Below are positions 1 through 8,665 of a stretch of 62,292 nt of DNA, in pieces. The notes under the pieces are model-generated. The model did no database searches. It saw nothing but the letters and a program-made list of their open reading frames with translations, and was not told where the DNA came from. Location of the stretch: the NCBI GenBank assembly GCA_002704915.1, contig PAIP01000071.1, positions 1 to 62,292 on the forward strand. The letters run 5' to 3'. The stretch's first letter is position 1. Each line of letters begins with the position of its first letter. Made by a program: the position numbers and the translations under genes. Source of the DNA: Parvularcula sp. GTDB lineage: Bacteria; Pseudomonadota; Alphaproteobacteria; Caulobacterales; Parvularculaceae.

Positions 1-60
1 CATTCGACGATCGGCTATCTCAGCCCGATTGAATTCGAGGAAAAGATGGCGTTAGCTTAA
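1..60 (+). mobile_element. IS3-family transposase, C-terminal end only
   Basis: The window opens inside an open frame encoding HSTIGYLSPIEFEEKMALA and a TAA stop. The GYLSP.EFE pattern is the usual C-terminal tail of IS3-family OrfB (DDE integrase) proteins. The rest of the element lies before the window. A terminal repeat of IS3 type follows directly at 65-90, which supports the call. Whether the upstream transposase is intact cannot be seen. Confidence 0.75.
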
Positions 61-64
61 CCGA

Positions 65-90
65 CCGTCCACAAAACCGGGGACAGGCCA
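65..90. repeat. Right terminal inverted repeat of the IS3-family element
   Basis: Read on the minus strand this begins TGGCCTGTCCCCGGTTTTGT, the form typical of IS3-family ends (TG at the tip, then a CCCCGGTTTTGTGGAC core). It lies 5 bases after the transposase stop and ends in CA. That places the element boundary at about position 90. The partner left end is outside the window, so the target duplication cannot be checked. Confidence 0.7.
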
Positions 91-302
91 ACCAGTATGG
101 CGCTGTAGTCGATGAGTTTCTGTCCTTGAACAAATCCATTCAATCCACCCTCTACTACCTATTGAATCTAGTTGATCGAAGTGACCAGACGGTAACTTCA
201 GTGGAATATTATGCGTACCAAATTGAATCCCATATACTTCCGAGCGTCGACAGACTCTTGGAGAAGATAAAGAATATGATAATGTCCAAATTCCTCAGAT
301 AA
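91..302 (+). pseudogene. C-terminal fragment of an unknown protein cut by the IS element
   Basis: Directly after the IS end a frame stays open for about 69 codons, starting near QYGAVVDEFLSLNKS and ending ...MIMSKFLR with a TAA stop at 300-302. It has no start codon of its own. It is clearly more AT-rich than the rest of the window, with helical, hydrophobic-polar composition. The likely reading is the 3' end of a foreign gene interrupted by the IS3 insertion. I do not recognise the family. Confidence 0.5.
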
Positions 303-419
303 GTTTTGAGGCGGTTATTGCGGTTTCATATCTATTTCTTGGCGATATTTATCGTAAGCAAAACGGGCCTCTCTTTCTAAAGGCACGTTTTTTAAATCAA
401 AACCTTCAGCGAGCAGCGC

Positions 420-519
420 TTACTTGAACACTGCTTTCTCAATCTCGTAGGAGCGCGCGCCGCGGGGGGCTGCACCTCGACGCTGTCGCCGACCGACTTG
501 CCGATCAGGGCGCGCGACG
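420..519 (-). pseudogene. Decayed second copy of the greA 3' end
   Basis: On the minus strand the segment reads [15 protein letters not shown], then, after a one-base frameshift in a G run near 465-470, PRGARSYEIEKAVFK and TAA (422-420). The intact greA at 2586-3059 ends [18 protein letters not shown] and YEIEKVVFK. The two DNA copies align base for base over about 100 bp apart from that indel, with scattered substitutions (roughly 85% identical by eye). No upstream greA sequence remains: the fragment runs straight into the stop codon of the next gene at 522. It is a diverged relic, not a recent duplication. Confidence 0.85.
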
Positions 520-521
520 CC

Positions 522-2249
522 TCACGCCAGCTCCTCAATTTTCCGCAAGACATGCTGCCAGTGCGTGAACAGCAAATACTGGCCGGCGTTCTCCACCCAG
601 GTGACCTGGCTTTCGGGAACCCGCTCGCAAAATAGTTCGACGCGCGAGGGCGGGACCATGATGTCGCCAAGCCCGTGCAGGATATGCATTGGCATGGTGA
701 GCTTTTGCGCTTCGTCAACATAATCGCGCGAGCGGATGATGCATTCCCGGCAATAGGCCTCGCAGCCCTGATTGATGGTGTGATGCAGCGCCCGCACCAT
801 GACGTCATAGGCTTCCTTGTTCTTCATCGCCTTGATGTCGGCGGGAATGTTCCAGGTGAGCGCGTCGATGAAGCGGTCGTGATTGCCGCTGCGGATCAGC
901 GCGGCCCCGGCGCGGGTGATGAAAGGCAAGAGCTGCGGCGCATAGCGCGCAACCGTATAGACCTGACGCTGACGCACCGGCAGCTCTTTCAACCATTTGT
1001 CTTTCCAGATCGGGGCGTGACTCGCCGCCATTAGCGCCTGCACGCGATGGGGATACCGCCGGGCAAAGCGCAGCGCGTAGATCGAGGCCATGCCATGGCC
1101 GAATATAATCGCCCGCTCGATATTGAGGTGATCCATCACCTCGCAATAATCGGCGGCGGCGCTGTCGAGCACCGCATCGATGTCCTGCCCCGGCAAGGGA
1201 TCGGAAAAGCCGAAGCCGGGCCGCGAAGGGGCGATGATGCGGATGTTTCTTTTCTCCGCAGCGAAGAGCGCGCTCGGCGTCCATTCGACCCCATACATCA
1301 TGTTATGCGCAAAGAGGACGGGGATCCCCTCGACCGCGCCCTGTTCGATATAGGCGAGGCGGCGCCCGTCGCGCACAGTCAGGGTGTTGCGGCGCAGGGG
1401 AACATTCGGCGCGCTTTTGCCCGTCGCCGGAAGATCGGAATGCTGCAACATCGTCGTCAGATTGGCGAGCAGGGCGCCGAACAGCCTGATGATATCGGCG
1501 ATGCTGTTCGTTTCTGTCTTCTTTTGTATGGATTTAATTTGTGTACGGAGTGTATTGACGGACTTTTTCCGCTGCCCGGCGATCTCCTGCACGGTCAGGC
1601 CCTTCATGAGGGCGAAGGCGATGTCTATTTCCACGTCCGAGAGGTTGTAGGCCTTGCGCAGGACTTTTCGCTGCTCCGGGTTCAGCGAGAAATCCGAAAA
1701 GGTCAGCAGGTAGCGCACGCCGCTTTCCAGAAGTTCGCTGTCGATATTGACCTTGGAGAGGAGCAGGCACCCATCCTGATCGCGCCAGCTTCCCTTTAAC
1801 GGCACGACGCGCAGATTATCGTCTTTGGTGAGGTCATGAACGGCGAGTTGAATATCGCTCAACGCGTCGTCATCGAGCCCGAAATCGGAAAGCTTGGGGG
1901 CGTTCGACCGCGTGGCGCCGCGCGCCGCGTTATTCAGCGCGGTGATCGCCAGACGATCGTCGAGAATAATGGCGGGGCCCGGCGCCGATTCGGCGATGGC
2001 GAAGGCGCGGTCGCCGGATGATTTTTTTCGCCCCAGCACATCCAGAAGGGTGAGCGCCGTCTTGAAATGGCGGTCCACCGGGGCTTCCCCGGGGCCTGGA
2101 TTTTTCGCCCTGAGGTTGTAGAGATAGGCCTCAACCGACTCCATGAACTGGTCATAATGCTCAGGCGAAAGGGTCGTGGCGTAAATATCGGATATAAGCT
2201 GGTCGCTGATTTCCTCCCATTTCTGGCCTGCGGCGCCGTCTTCACCCAT
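522..2249 (-). CDS. LuxR-type regulator fused to a degenerate alpha/beta-hydrolase domain
   Basis: 575 aa. Residues about 80-185 look PAS-like. Residues 190-262 form a LuxR/GerE helix-turn-helix (LSDVEIDIAFALMKGLTVQE, then SVNTLRTQIKSI and KT). Residues 285-575 are an alpha/beta-hydrolase fold with the PSRPGFGFSD loop. The nucleophile elbow reads FGHGMAS, so the expected Ser of G-H-S-M-G is Gly386. The usual Gly-His near the C terminus is Gly-Gln557. Two of the three catalytic residues are therefore gone while the fold pattern remains, which suggests ligand sensing instead of hydrolysis (inference). The gene lies between a greA relic and intact greA. A palindrome sits 34 bp before the start. 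The ligand and target genes are unknown. Confidence 0.8.
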   Translation of the reverse strand: MGEDGAAGQKWEEISDQLISDIYATTLSPEHYDQFMESVEAYLYNLRAKNPGPGEAPVDRHFKTALTLLDVLGRKKSSGDRAFAIAESAPGPAIILDDRLAITALNNAARGATRSNAPKLSDFGLDDDALSDIQLAVHDLTKDDNLRVVPLKGSWRDQDGCLLLSKVNIDSELLESGVRYLLTFSDFSLNPEQRKVLRKAYNLSDVEIDIAFALMKGLTVQEIAGQRKKSVNTLRTQIKSIQKKTETNSIADIIRLFGALLANLTTMLQHSDLPATGKSAPNVPLRRNTLTVRDGRRLAYIEQGAVEGIPVLFAHNMMYGVEWTPSALFAAEKRNIRIIAPSRPGFGFSDPLPGQDIDAVLDSAAADYCEVMDHLNIERAIIFGHGMASIYALRFARRYPHRVQALMAASHAPIWKDKWLKELPVRQRQVYTVARYAPQLLPFITRAGAALIRSGNHDRFIDALTWNIPADIKAMKNKEAYDVMVRALHHTINQGCEAYCRECIIRSRDYVDEAQKLTMPMHILHGLGDIMVPPSRVELFCERVPESQVTWVENAGQYLLFTHWQHVLRKIEELA

Positions 2250-2282
2250 TTCTCACGCCCCCTTCACAGAAAGTCCGACCCA

Positions 2283-2300
2283 ATCACCTATAGAGGTGAT
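2283..2300. promoter_or_regulatory. 18-bp palindromic operator candidate before the LuxR-hydrolase gene
   Basis: The site is ATCACCT-ATAG-AGGTGAT: two perfect 7-bp arms around 4 bases, 34 bp upstream of the ATG at 2249. Length and symmetry suit a LuxR/GerE dimer, so autoregulation is a reasonable guess. It does not match the classic lux box. I could not find convincing -35/-10 hexamers at normal spacing around it. Confidence 0.5.
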
Positions 2301-2494
2301 CGGGTTTTGCAAGTTTTATGCTTTTTCTGAACGTGCTTCGGGTAACCGGAGTTAGGTGTAGTCAACGTGGGGGATGACCACACGCGCAACACATCGGCGC
2401 CGCGGGGTCGTCGCCTGTAGCCGACTTAAGCGGCATGACGGTGAGTTGCGTAACGGGAGAGAGAAGAAGCCGGCCTTTCGGGGCCGGCTTTTTT
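2301..2494 (+). ncRNA. Possible small RNA ending in a strong terminator
   Basis: No protein-coding frame is credible between the LuxR-hydrolase start and the end of greA. The stretch nevertheless ends, on the plus strand, in a strong intrinsic terminator (2467-2494). Neither neighbouring gene is transcribed in that direction, so something must be transcribed rightward into it. GC-rich segments around 2395-2450 could fold. The 5' end is unknown and no known RNA family was recognised. Confidence 0.22.
2467..2494 (+). terminator. Intrinsic terminator, rightward, orphan
   Basis: AAGCCGGCC, a 6-base loop, GGCCGGCTT, then TTTT. The U run is on the plus-strand side, so it stops rightward transcription. 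It cannot belong to greA or to the LuxR-hydrolase gene, both of which run leftward. Confidence 0.75.
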
Positions 2495-2529
2495 CATGAG
2501 GCAATGCAACGATAAGCCTTCAAAACGAA

Positions 2530-2556
2530 AACGCGCCCTTCTTGGAAGGGCGCGTT
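2530..2556 (-). terminator. greA terminator
   Basis: Perfect 11-bp stem AACGCGCCCTT / AAGGGCGCGTT with a 5-base loop. On the minus strand it is followed by TTTTCGTTTTG. It starts 30 bp after the greA stop. Confidence 0.85.
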
Positions 2557-2585
2557 GTTTAACTCATCAGTTTGGCGAACCGCGG

Positions 2586-3059
2586 TTATTTGAAAACCAC
2601 TTTCTCGATTTCATAGGCGCGGGCGCCGCCCGGCGCCTGCACTTCGACGCTGTCGCCGACAGACTTGCCGATGAGGGCGCGGGCGATGGGCGAGGAGATG
2701 GAGATTTTGCGCTGTTTCACATCGGCTTCGAGATCGCCGACGATCTGCCAGACTTTTTCTTCTTCCGTGTCCTCATCGATCAGGGTGACTGTCGCGCCGA
2801 ACTTCACGGTTTCGCCATTCAGCGAGGCGACATCGATCACCTCGGCGCGGGTGTATTTGTCTTCCAGATCGAGAATCTGGGATTCGATCCAGCCCTGGCG
2901 TTCTTTCGCGGCGTGATATTCGGCGTTTTCGGAGAGGTCGCCATGGGCGCGCGCTTCGGCGATCGCCTGAATTACGGCAGGGCGCTCTTCATTCTTCAGT
3001 TTTTTCAGGTCGGCTTCCAGCTTCTGGTAGCCGCCAAGGGTCATGGGAAATTTTTCCAT
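2586..3059 (-). CDS. greA: Transcription elongation factor GreA
   Basis: 157 aa, normal length. GreA binds in the secondary channel of RNA polymerase and stimulates cleavage of the RNA 3' end in backtracked complexes. The N-terminal coiled coil (residues about 1-75) carries the [14 protein letters not shown] signature, with the acidic residues of the tip. The C-terminal FKBP-like domain contains [12 protein letters not shown] and [11 protein letters not shown]. The start MEKFPMT is the standard one. The gene lies downstream of carB on the same strand, as in many alphaproteobacteria. A decayed copy of its last 33 codons lies 2.1 kb further along at 420-519. Confidence 0.97.
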   Translation of the reverse strand: MEKFPMTLGGYQKLEADLKKLKNEERPAVIQAIAEARAHGDLSENAEYHAAKERQGWIESQILDLEDKYTRAEVIDVASLNGETVKFGATVTLIDEDTEEEKVWQIVGDLEADVKQRKISISSPIARALIGKSVGDSVEVQAPGGARAYEIEKVVFK

Positions 3060-3127
3060 AGCGTGGCCCTTTCTCTCTCCTCATGGCGAAGCGCGGCCCG
3101 GATTGGCGCGCCTCTGACGGTTAAGCG

Positions 3128-3164
3128 AAAAAAATAGCGCGGCCGGGCGGGTTTTCGCCGGGCC
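3128..3164 (-). terminator. Candidate carB terminator
   Basis: An imperfect GC-rich hairpin (3141-3164, loop GGGTTTT region, one mismatch in the stem). On the minus strand it is followed by a U7 run at 3134-3128. It lies about 100 bp past the carB stop and before the greA start, so it may reduce carB readthrough into greA. The mismatch and distance make it only a candidate. Confidence 0.4.
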
Positions 3165-3263
3165 GTCGCTCATTTTCGGACCGGCTATTTAAGCCCGGCG
3201 GGGGCAAAATTCAAGAGGATATCGCCAAGAACCGCACCAAGGGCTTGAAATTTAATAGTTTTT

Positions 3264-6200
3264 CTATTGCGCGGCGAAGTAGGCCTGAAGCGGCGCGACC
3301 TCCAGATCGCCGGCCCGCATGGCCTCGATGGCGCGCACAGCCGCCCGGGCGCCCGCCGCCGTGGTGATGCAGGGAATCTTCTGGGCGAGCGCCGTTGTGC
3401 GGATCGACCGCGAATCCTTGATCGATTGCGCCCCTTCGGTCGTGTTGAACACCATATGCACTTCGCCGTTTTTGAGCGCATCGACGATGTGGGGACGGCC
3501 TTCGAGCACCTTGTTGACTTTGGAGACGTCGAGCCCTTGCGCTTTCAAATAATCCGCCGTGCCGCCGGTGGCGATAATGGAAAAGCCCATGGCGAGAAGC
3601 TTTGTTGCGGCGTTGACCATGTAAGGCTTGTCGGAATCTTTCAGCGACACGAAAACGCAGCCCTTCATGGGGATGCGCGCGCCGGCGGCGATGAGGCTTT
3701 TCGCGCGCGCCTTGTCGAAATTGACATCGATGCCCATGACCTCTCCGGTGGAGCGCATTTCCGGGCCCAGCACCGTGTCGACGCCCGGGAAGCGCGCGAA
3801 AGGAAAGACGACTTCTTTCACGGCCACATGGGTGAATTCCGGCCAGGTGAGATCGAGATCCTTGATTTTCTCACCCGCCATGACCTTCGCGGCGATGCGC
3901 GCCACGGGAAGGCCCACAGCCTTCGCCACAAACGGCACGGTGCGCGAGGCGCGCGGGTTCACTTCGAGGAGATAGATGACATCGTCCTTGATGGCGTATT
4001 GCACATTCATGAGGCCGACGACGCCAAGCGCCAGCGCCATGCGGCGGGTCTGGTCTTTCAACTCTTCGATGAGTTTTTCGGAGAGGGTGTAGGGCGGCAA
4101 TGAACAGGCGCTGTCGCCGGAATGGACGCCAGCTTCCTCGATATGCTCCATGACGCCGGCGATAAAGACGTCCTCGCCGTCGCAGATCGCATCCACATCG
4201 ACTTCGACGGCGTTCTGCAGGTAATGGTCGAGGAGAAGCGGCTCGTCGTCGTTAATTTCGATCTGGGCCGTGGCGAGGTAGTGGGCGAGCCCCGCCTTGT
4301 CGCGCACGATTTCCATAGCGCGCCCGCCAAGCACGTAGGACGGCCGCGTCACCAGCGGATAACCCACTTCTTCCGCGACGGCGGCGGCAGCCTCGCGCGA
4401 CGGTGCAGTCGCGTTTTTCGGCTGTATAAACCCTAGTTTTTGTACGAGTTTCTGGAAGCGCTCGCGATCTTCGGCAAGGTCGATGGCGTCATAGGGCGTG
4501 CCGAGGATGGGAACGCCTTCGCTTTCGAGAACGCCCGCAAGTTTCAGCGGCGTCTGTCCGCCATACTGAACGATGACGCCCAGAAGCTCGCCCTTTTCCT
4601 GTTCCTTGGCGACGATCTCCAGAACGTCTTCGGCGGTGAGCGGCTCAAAATAGAGCCGGTCCGACGTGTCGTAATCGGTGGAGACGGTTTCCGGGTTGCA
4701 GTTCACCATGATCGATTCGACGCCGATATCGGCGAGGGCGAAGGCCGCGTGACAGCAGCAATAATCGAATTCGATGCCCTGGCCGATTCGGTTCGGCCCG
4801 CCGCCGAGAATGATGACTTTCTTTCTGTCCGACGGGTTGGACTCGCAGGCCGGCGCGCCGGCGAAAGACGGTTCGTAGGCGGAATACATGTAAGGCGTTT
4901 TGGCGGCGAATTCCGCAGCGCAGGTGTCGATGCGCTTGAAGACTGGATGCACTTTTCGCCCGCGCCGATGATCGCGCACTTGCTTTTCGGTTGCGTCGCA
5001 AAGCTGGGCGAGACGCTTGTCGGAAAAGCCCATGGCCTTGAGGCGCCGCAGAAGTTCCGGATCGTCGGGCAGGCCGTCACGTTCGATCATGCGTTCTGTT
5101 TCGACGATCTCGGCGATCTGTTCGAGGAACCACGGATCATATTGGGTGATGGAGCGGATCTGTTCCAGCGGCAGTTCATGTCGGAAGGCCTGAGCGGTGA
5201 CGCGCAGCCGGTCCGGCGTCGGCGCGGCGAGGGCCGCACGAAAGGCGTTGGCGTCGTCACCCTCGCCAAGACCCGGGATCTCGATGGGATCGAAGCCGCA
5301 CAGGCCCGTTTCGAGTGAGCGCAGCGCCTTCTGCGCGGACTCTGCGAAGGAGCGGCCGATGGCCATGGCCTCGCCGACGGATTTCATCGCCGTCGAGAGC
5401 GTGGGCGTAGCGCCCGGGAATTTCTCGAAGGCGAAACGCGGAATTTTCGTGACCACATAGTCGATCGACGGCTCGAAGGAGGCGGGCGTCGCGCCGGTGA
5501 TGTCATTGTCGAGTTCGTCGAGCGTGTAGCCGACGGCCAGTTTCGCCGCGACGCGCGCGATGGGAAAGCCGGTTGCCTTGGAGGCGAGCGCGGACGATCG
5601 CGACACGCGCGGGTTCATCTCGATGACGACAAGGCGGCCATTGTCCGGATTCACGGCGAACTGCACATTCGATCCGCCGGTCTCAACGCCGATCTCGCGC
5701 ATCACCGCGATGGAGGCGTTGCGCATGATCTGGAATTCCTTGTCGGTGAGCGTCAGCGCCGGGGCGACGGTGATCGAATCGCCCGTATGCACGCCCATGG
5801 GATCGACGTTTTCGATGGAACACACGATGATGCAGTTGTCCGCCTTGTCGCGCACAACCTCCATCTCGAATTCTTTCCAGCCGAGAAGGCTTTCATCGAT
5901 CAGCACCTGGCCGACGGGGCTCGCTTCAATGCCTGAGCGCACGAAATGCTCGAACTCCTCGCGGTTATAGGCGACGCCGCCGCCGGTGCCGCCGAGGGTA
6001 AAGGCCGGGCGGATGATGGCGGGCAAGCCGATCTCGTCGAGATATTTCATCGCATTGGCGACTCCGCTCGCGCGGTCGTAGCCGATGGTCTTGCCGGCGT
6101 CGTTCTTGATCGCGGGCGAGGCGGCAATCGCAGAGCGGGGATTTTCGAGCCCGATCTTTTCCATGGCCACGCGGAATTTTTCGCGGTCTTCGGCTTTTTC

Positions 6201-6569
6201 GATGACATCGGCGCGCGCGCCGATCATCTCCACATTGTATTTTTCGAGAACGCCGGCCTGTTCGAGATCGAGCGCACAGTTCAAAGCCGTCTGTCCGCCC
6301 ATGGTGGGCAGCAGCGCATCGGGCTTCTCGCGCGCAATGACCTTCTCGACGAATTCAGGCGTGATCGGTTCGACATAGGTGGCGTCCGCCAGCTCCGGGT
6401 CGGTCATGATCGTCGCCGGGTTCGAATTGACGAGGATGACCCGGTAGCCTTCCTCCTTCAGCGCCTTCACCGCCTGAACCCCGGAATAGTCGAATTCGCA
6501 GGCCTGGCCGATAACGATGGGCCCGGCGCCGATGATGAGAATGGAGGAGATGTCGGTGCGTTTCGGCAT
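3264..6569 (-). CDS. carB: Carbamoyl-phosphate synthase, large subunit
   Basis: 1101 aa, the expected size. It makes carbamoyl phosphate from bicarbonate, ATP and the ammonia channelled from CarA, for arginine and pyrimidine synthesis. Two ATP-grasp halves are visible: residues about 1-400 (start [34 protein letters not shown]-type metal and ATP site) and about 560-940 (second copy [35 protein letters not shown]). A C-terminal MGS-like allosteric domain (ISLKDSDK ... [11 protein letters not shown]) follows. carA is on the same strand but 6.2 kb upstream, separated by an accessory block. Confidence 0.98.
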   Translation of the reverse strand: MPKRTDISSILIIGAGPIVIGQACEFDYSGVQAVKALKEEGYRVILVNSNPATIMTDPELADATYVEPITPEFVEKVIAREKPDALLPTMGGQTALNCALDLEQAGVLEKYNVEMIGARADVIEKAEDREKFRVAMEKIGLENPRSAIAASPAIKNDAGKTIGYDRASGVANAMKYLDEIGLPAIIRPAFTLGGTGGGVAYNREEFEHFVRSGIEASPVGQVLIDESLLGWKEFEMEVVRDKADNCIIVCSIENVDPMGVHTGDSITVAPALTLTDKEFQIMRNASIAVMREIGVETGGSNVQFAVNPDNGRLVVIEMNPRVSRSSALASKATGFPIARVAAKLAVGYTLDELDNDITGATPASFEPSIDYVVTKIPRFAFEKFPGATPTLSTAMKSVGEAMAIGRSFAESAQKALRSLETGLCGFDPIEIPGLGEGDDANAFRAALAAPTPDRLRVTAQAFRHELPLEQIRSITQYDPWFLEQIAEIVETERMIERDGLPDDPELLRRLKAMGFSDKRLAQLCDATEKQVRDHRRGRKVHPVFKRIDTCAAEFAAKTPYMYSAYEPSFAGAPACESNPSDRKKVIILGGGPNRIGQGIEFDYCCCHAAFALADIGVESIMVNCNPETVSTDYDTSDRLYFEPLTAEDVLEIVAKEQEKGELLGVIVQYGGQTPLKLAGVLESEGVPILGTPYDAIDLAEDRERFQKLVQKLGFIQPKNATAPSREAAAAVAEEVGYPLVTRPSYVLGGRAMEIVRDKAGLAHYLATAQIEINDDEPLLLDHYLQNAVEVDVDAICDGEDVFIAGVMEHIEEAGVHSGDSACSLPPYTLSEKLIEELKDQTRRMALALGVVGLMNVQYAIKDDVIYLLEVNPRASRTVPFVAKAVGLPVARIAAKVMAGEKIKDLDLTWPEFTHVAVKEVVFPFARFPGVDTVLGPEMRSTGEVMGIDVNFDKARAKSLIAAGARIPMKGCVFVSLKDSDKPYMVNAATKLLAMGFSIIATGGTADYLKAQGLDVSKVNKVLEGRPHIVDALKNGEVHMVFNTTEGAQSIKDSRSIRTTALAQKIPCITTAAGARAAVRAIEAMRAGDLEVAPLQAYFAAQ

Positions 6570-6718
6570 GCTTTACTCGCGCGCAACCCCGCACTTGCGG
6601 GCGAGCCAGATTAGCGGCCGCACGCGCGCGGGTGTGAAGGAATCAATTGTCGGTTAAAGCGCTGTCTTAGGGGAAGGAGACCGCAAGGGGAAGGGGCGAA
6701 TCGCAACGAATTTTCCGA

Positions 6719-6764
6719 TTGACATAATACCAAAAGGTTTCATACAAAGGGAAACCATAAGGTT
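6719..6764 (+). promoter_or_regulatory. arsR promoter with two tandem operator half-palindromes
   Basis: TTGACA at 6719-6724 is a good -35. A weak ATACAA lies 17 bp downstream. Two near-identical 11-mers, ACCAAAAGGTT (6729-6739) and ACCATAAGGTT (6754-6764), lie exactly 25 bp apart. Each has ACC/GGT dyad symmetry, one in the spacer and one after the -10. This is the layout expected for autorepression by the ArsR protein encoded next. The site assignment is inference. Confidence 0.55.
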
Positions 6765-6782
6765 CTATTTTGAGGCGGTGAA

Positions 6783-7106
6783 ATGCCCCCTGCCGATCAA
6801 ACCCAGCCCGTCTTCCGCGCGCTCGCCGACCCGACACGGCGGGCCATCATTTCCATGTTGGCGGACGGCCCCCGCGCCATTGGCGACATCGCCGCTGAAT
6901 TCGACATGACGCGGCCCGCCGTCGCGAAACATCTCGCCATTCTGAAAGAAGGCGGCGTCATTGCGGTCGAAACAAAAGGCCGCGAGCGCATCAACCGCCT
7001 TGAGCCGGAAGCGCTCAAAACCGCCGCCGACTGGCTCTCCTATTTCGACCGGTTCTGGGATGACCGGCTCGCCAAGCTCAAAACCGTCGTGGAGAAATCA
7101 TCATGA
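6783..7106 (+). CDS. ArsR-family winged-helix repressor of an ArsR-SRPBCC pair
   Basis: 107 aa. The start has a strong ribosome site (GAGGCGG). The fold is ArsR: ALADPTRRAIISML, then IGDIAAEFDMTRPAVAKHLA as the recognition helix, followed by the wing. No cysteine metal-binding motif is visible, so this is the non-metal subgroup that travels with AHSA1/SRPBCC proteins. It overlaps the next gene by 4 bp (ATGA), which implies translational coupling. It probably represses its own operon through the tandem sites at 6729-6764. Confidence 0.9.
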   Translation: MPPADQTQPVFRALADPTRRAIISMLADGPRAIGDIAAEFDMTRPAVAKHLAILKEGGVIAVETKGRERINRLEPEALKTAADWLSYFDRFWDDRLAKLKTVVEKSS

Positions 7107-7522
7107 GCATGAAGATCGTCAAAACGCTTTTCCTGAAAGCGCCGCCTGAACATGTGTGGAAATTCCTCACCGAAGCTGATCAGCTCGCCTTGTGGTTTCA
7201 CCGCGGCGCAGAGGATCTGAAAGCAGGGGGCGATTGGGCCCTTCTCACCAACAGCCACGGCAAGGACGGGGAGAGGATGTGTTGGGGAAAAGTGCTGGAA
7301 ATGAAAAAGCCGGAACGGCTCGTCCATACATTCACGCATAACTATCTCAAGGGTGTTGAAACGACCTGCACCTGGACCCTCGAAGCGGTGAAGGGCGGCA
7401 CCATCCTCACGCTCGTTCATGAGGGCTGGGAGAATTATGAAGACGATCCCTTCGGCATGGGCGCCAATCACGACAAGGGCTGGGACGAGCATTTCTCGCG
7501 CCTGCGAACCGTGGCGAGCTGA
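7103..7522 (+). CDS. SRPBCC (AHSA1-like) ligand-binding protein
   Basis: 139 aa. The beginning TLFLKAPPEHVWKFLTEADQ and the end WENYEDDPFGMGANHDKGWD are typical of the AHSA1 subgroup of the START/Bet v1 fold, which forms a hydrophobic cavity. It is translationally coupled to the upstream ArsR gene, so it may modify or sense the ligand that relieves repression. The substrate is unknown. The stop abuts the stop of the convergent gene at 7523 with no spacer. Confidence 0.88.
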   Translation: MSMKIVKTLFLKAPPEHVWKFLTEADQLALWFHRGAEDLKAGGDWALLTNSHGKDGERMCWGKVLEMKKPERLVHTFTHNYLKGVETTCTWTLEAVKGGTILTLVHEGWENYEDDPFGMGANHDKGWDEHFSRLRTVAS

Positions 7523-8665
7523 TTATTCTCCGACGCGAACAGAGAAGTTAGCTCCAGTTTCATTTTGGAATTTTTGCAACCCAGTCAGTATCTGAACAAC
7601 CTCTGACGCCGTTAAATCGGTGGTTGTCATGTAATCGACCACGCTCCCAATAAGAGCAGCGTTGGCGGTTGCTTGTGTGCCACGAGCCTCGATCAAGGCC
7701 TCCACATTTTTCTGACATAGAAGATCGAATTCGGTTTGGTCGCGATAACCATCTTTGCTGCTGAGCTTTGCTAAACACAACGCATTTAAGTCGTCGGTTC
7801 GCAGCACTTCTTTTACGATTTCACCGACAGTGGTTGAAAGCTTTTCCAGGGTTGCCTCGGAGCGCGCGCCCGGCATGCCGACGGTGCTCACCTCGGCATG
7901 CGTGGCCCCGCCAGCAACGACTCCTTGAGCATTCTTGATGCCGGTCTCAATCGCCGCCTTGTCTTCTTTCAGGCCGGCGATTTCTTGATCAATCTCAGTA
8001 ATGCGTTTTTGCGCCGCTTTCTTTTCGTCGTCATCGCCATCACCATCAGCAATTGCTTGCTTTTCACCTTTCTCAGTCTTTAGCGCCTCTATTTTCGCAT
8101 CAATCGCGTCTTTTTGGGCGCGGAGTGAAGACAATGATTGCGCCGCTGACGCCTGTCCCTCGGTGGTGAGCGTGACGGGCGGCGCTTTAACCGTTCCGGT
8201 CAGTTGTTCAATGCCCAATAGCGCCACCATGTAGCGCTGATAGCGCCGCGTCAGAATATCGAACTGCACCGGAGAAAGGGCGCCGCCCATATATCCTTCG
8301 CACGCCCGGTAAAAGGCGTCGCGCAAAAGTTGGATGCTCTGGGTGCGCAGGCCGACATAGGCGGCTGCTTCCTGCGATGCGGCGGCAATGGAAGCGCCAA
8401 CTTTCCCGTTGCCGCCTTCGGCGGCCAGTTCGGCCGCGTAAGCGGAAAGCGCGTCCGGACTAGGCTCAGCGCACACGATGGTCCTCGTTGATCCATCATC
8501 CCACTTATCCCGCGAAACCAGCACCGCACGTTGTTTGATATCCACCATGGCGCCGGAGCCGTCATTGACATCAAAATTCCGGAACGCCGTATTGTGATTG
8601 GCGCTGCAGCCCGCCGCGCCAAGTAACAAAATAACATAACAGATTATTTTCTGAAAAACGCTCAT
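7523..8665 (-). CDS. Lipoprotein with coiled-coil middle region, unknown function
   Basis: 380 aa. The start at 8665 is chosen because GGGGGGAG lies 6 bases upstream and the product begins MSVFQKIICYVILLLGAAGC, a lipoprotein signal with Cys20. A longer frame to 8824 is open but lacks both. Residues about 180-245 are charged heptad-like coiled coil (LRAQKDAIDAKIEALKTEKG, then a DGDGDDDEKK run). The rest is Ala-rich and helical. Probably anchored to a membrane facing the periplasm. No family recognised. It lies alone on its strand between + strand genes. Confidence 0.75.
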   Translation of the reverse strand: MSVFQKIICYVILLLGAAGCSANHNTAFRNFDVNDGSGAMVDIKQRAVLVSRDKWDDGSTRTIVCAEPSPDALSAYAAELAAEGGNGKVGASIAAASQEAAAYVGLRTQSIQLLRDAFYRACEGYMGGALSPVQFDILTRRYQRYMVALLGIEQLTGTVKAPPVTLTTEGQASAAQSLSSLRAQKDAIDAKIEALKTEKGEKQAIADGDGDDDEKKAAQKRITEIDQEIAGLKEDKAAIETGIKNAQGVVAGGATHAEVSTVGMPGARSEATLEKLSTTVGEIVKEVLRTDDLNALCLAKLSSKDGYRDQTEFDLLCQKNVEALIEARGTQATANAALIGSVVDYMTTTDLTASEVVQILTGLQKFQNETGANFSVRVGE

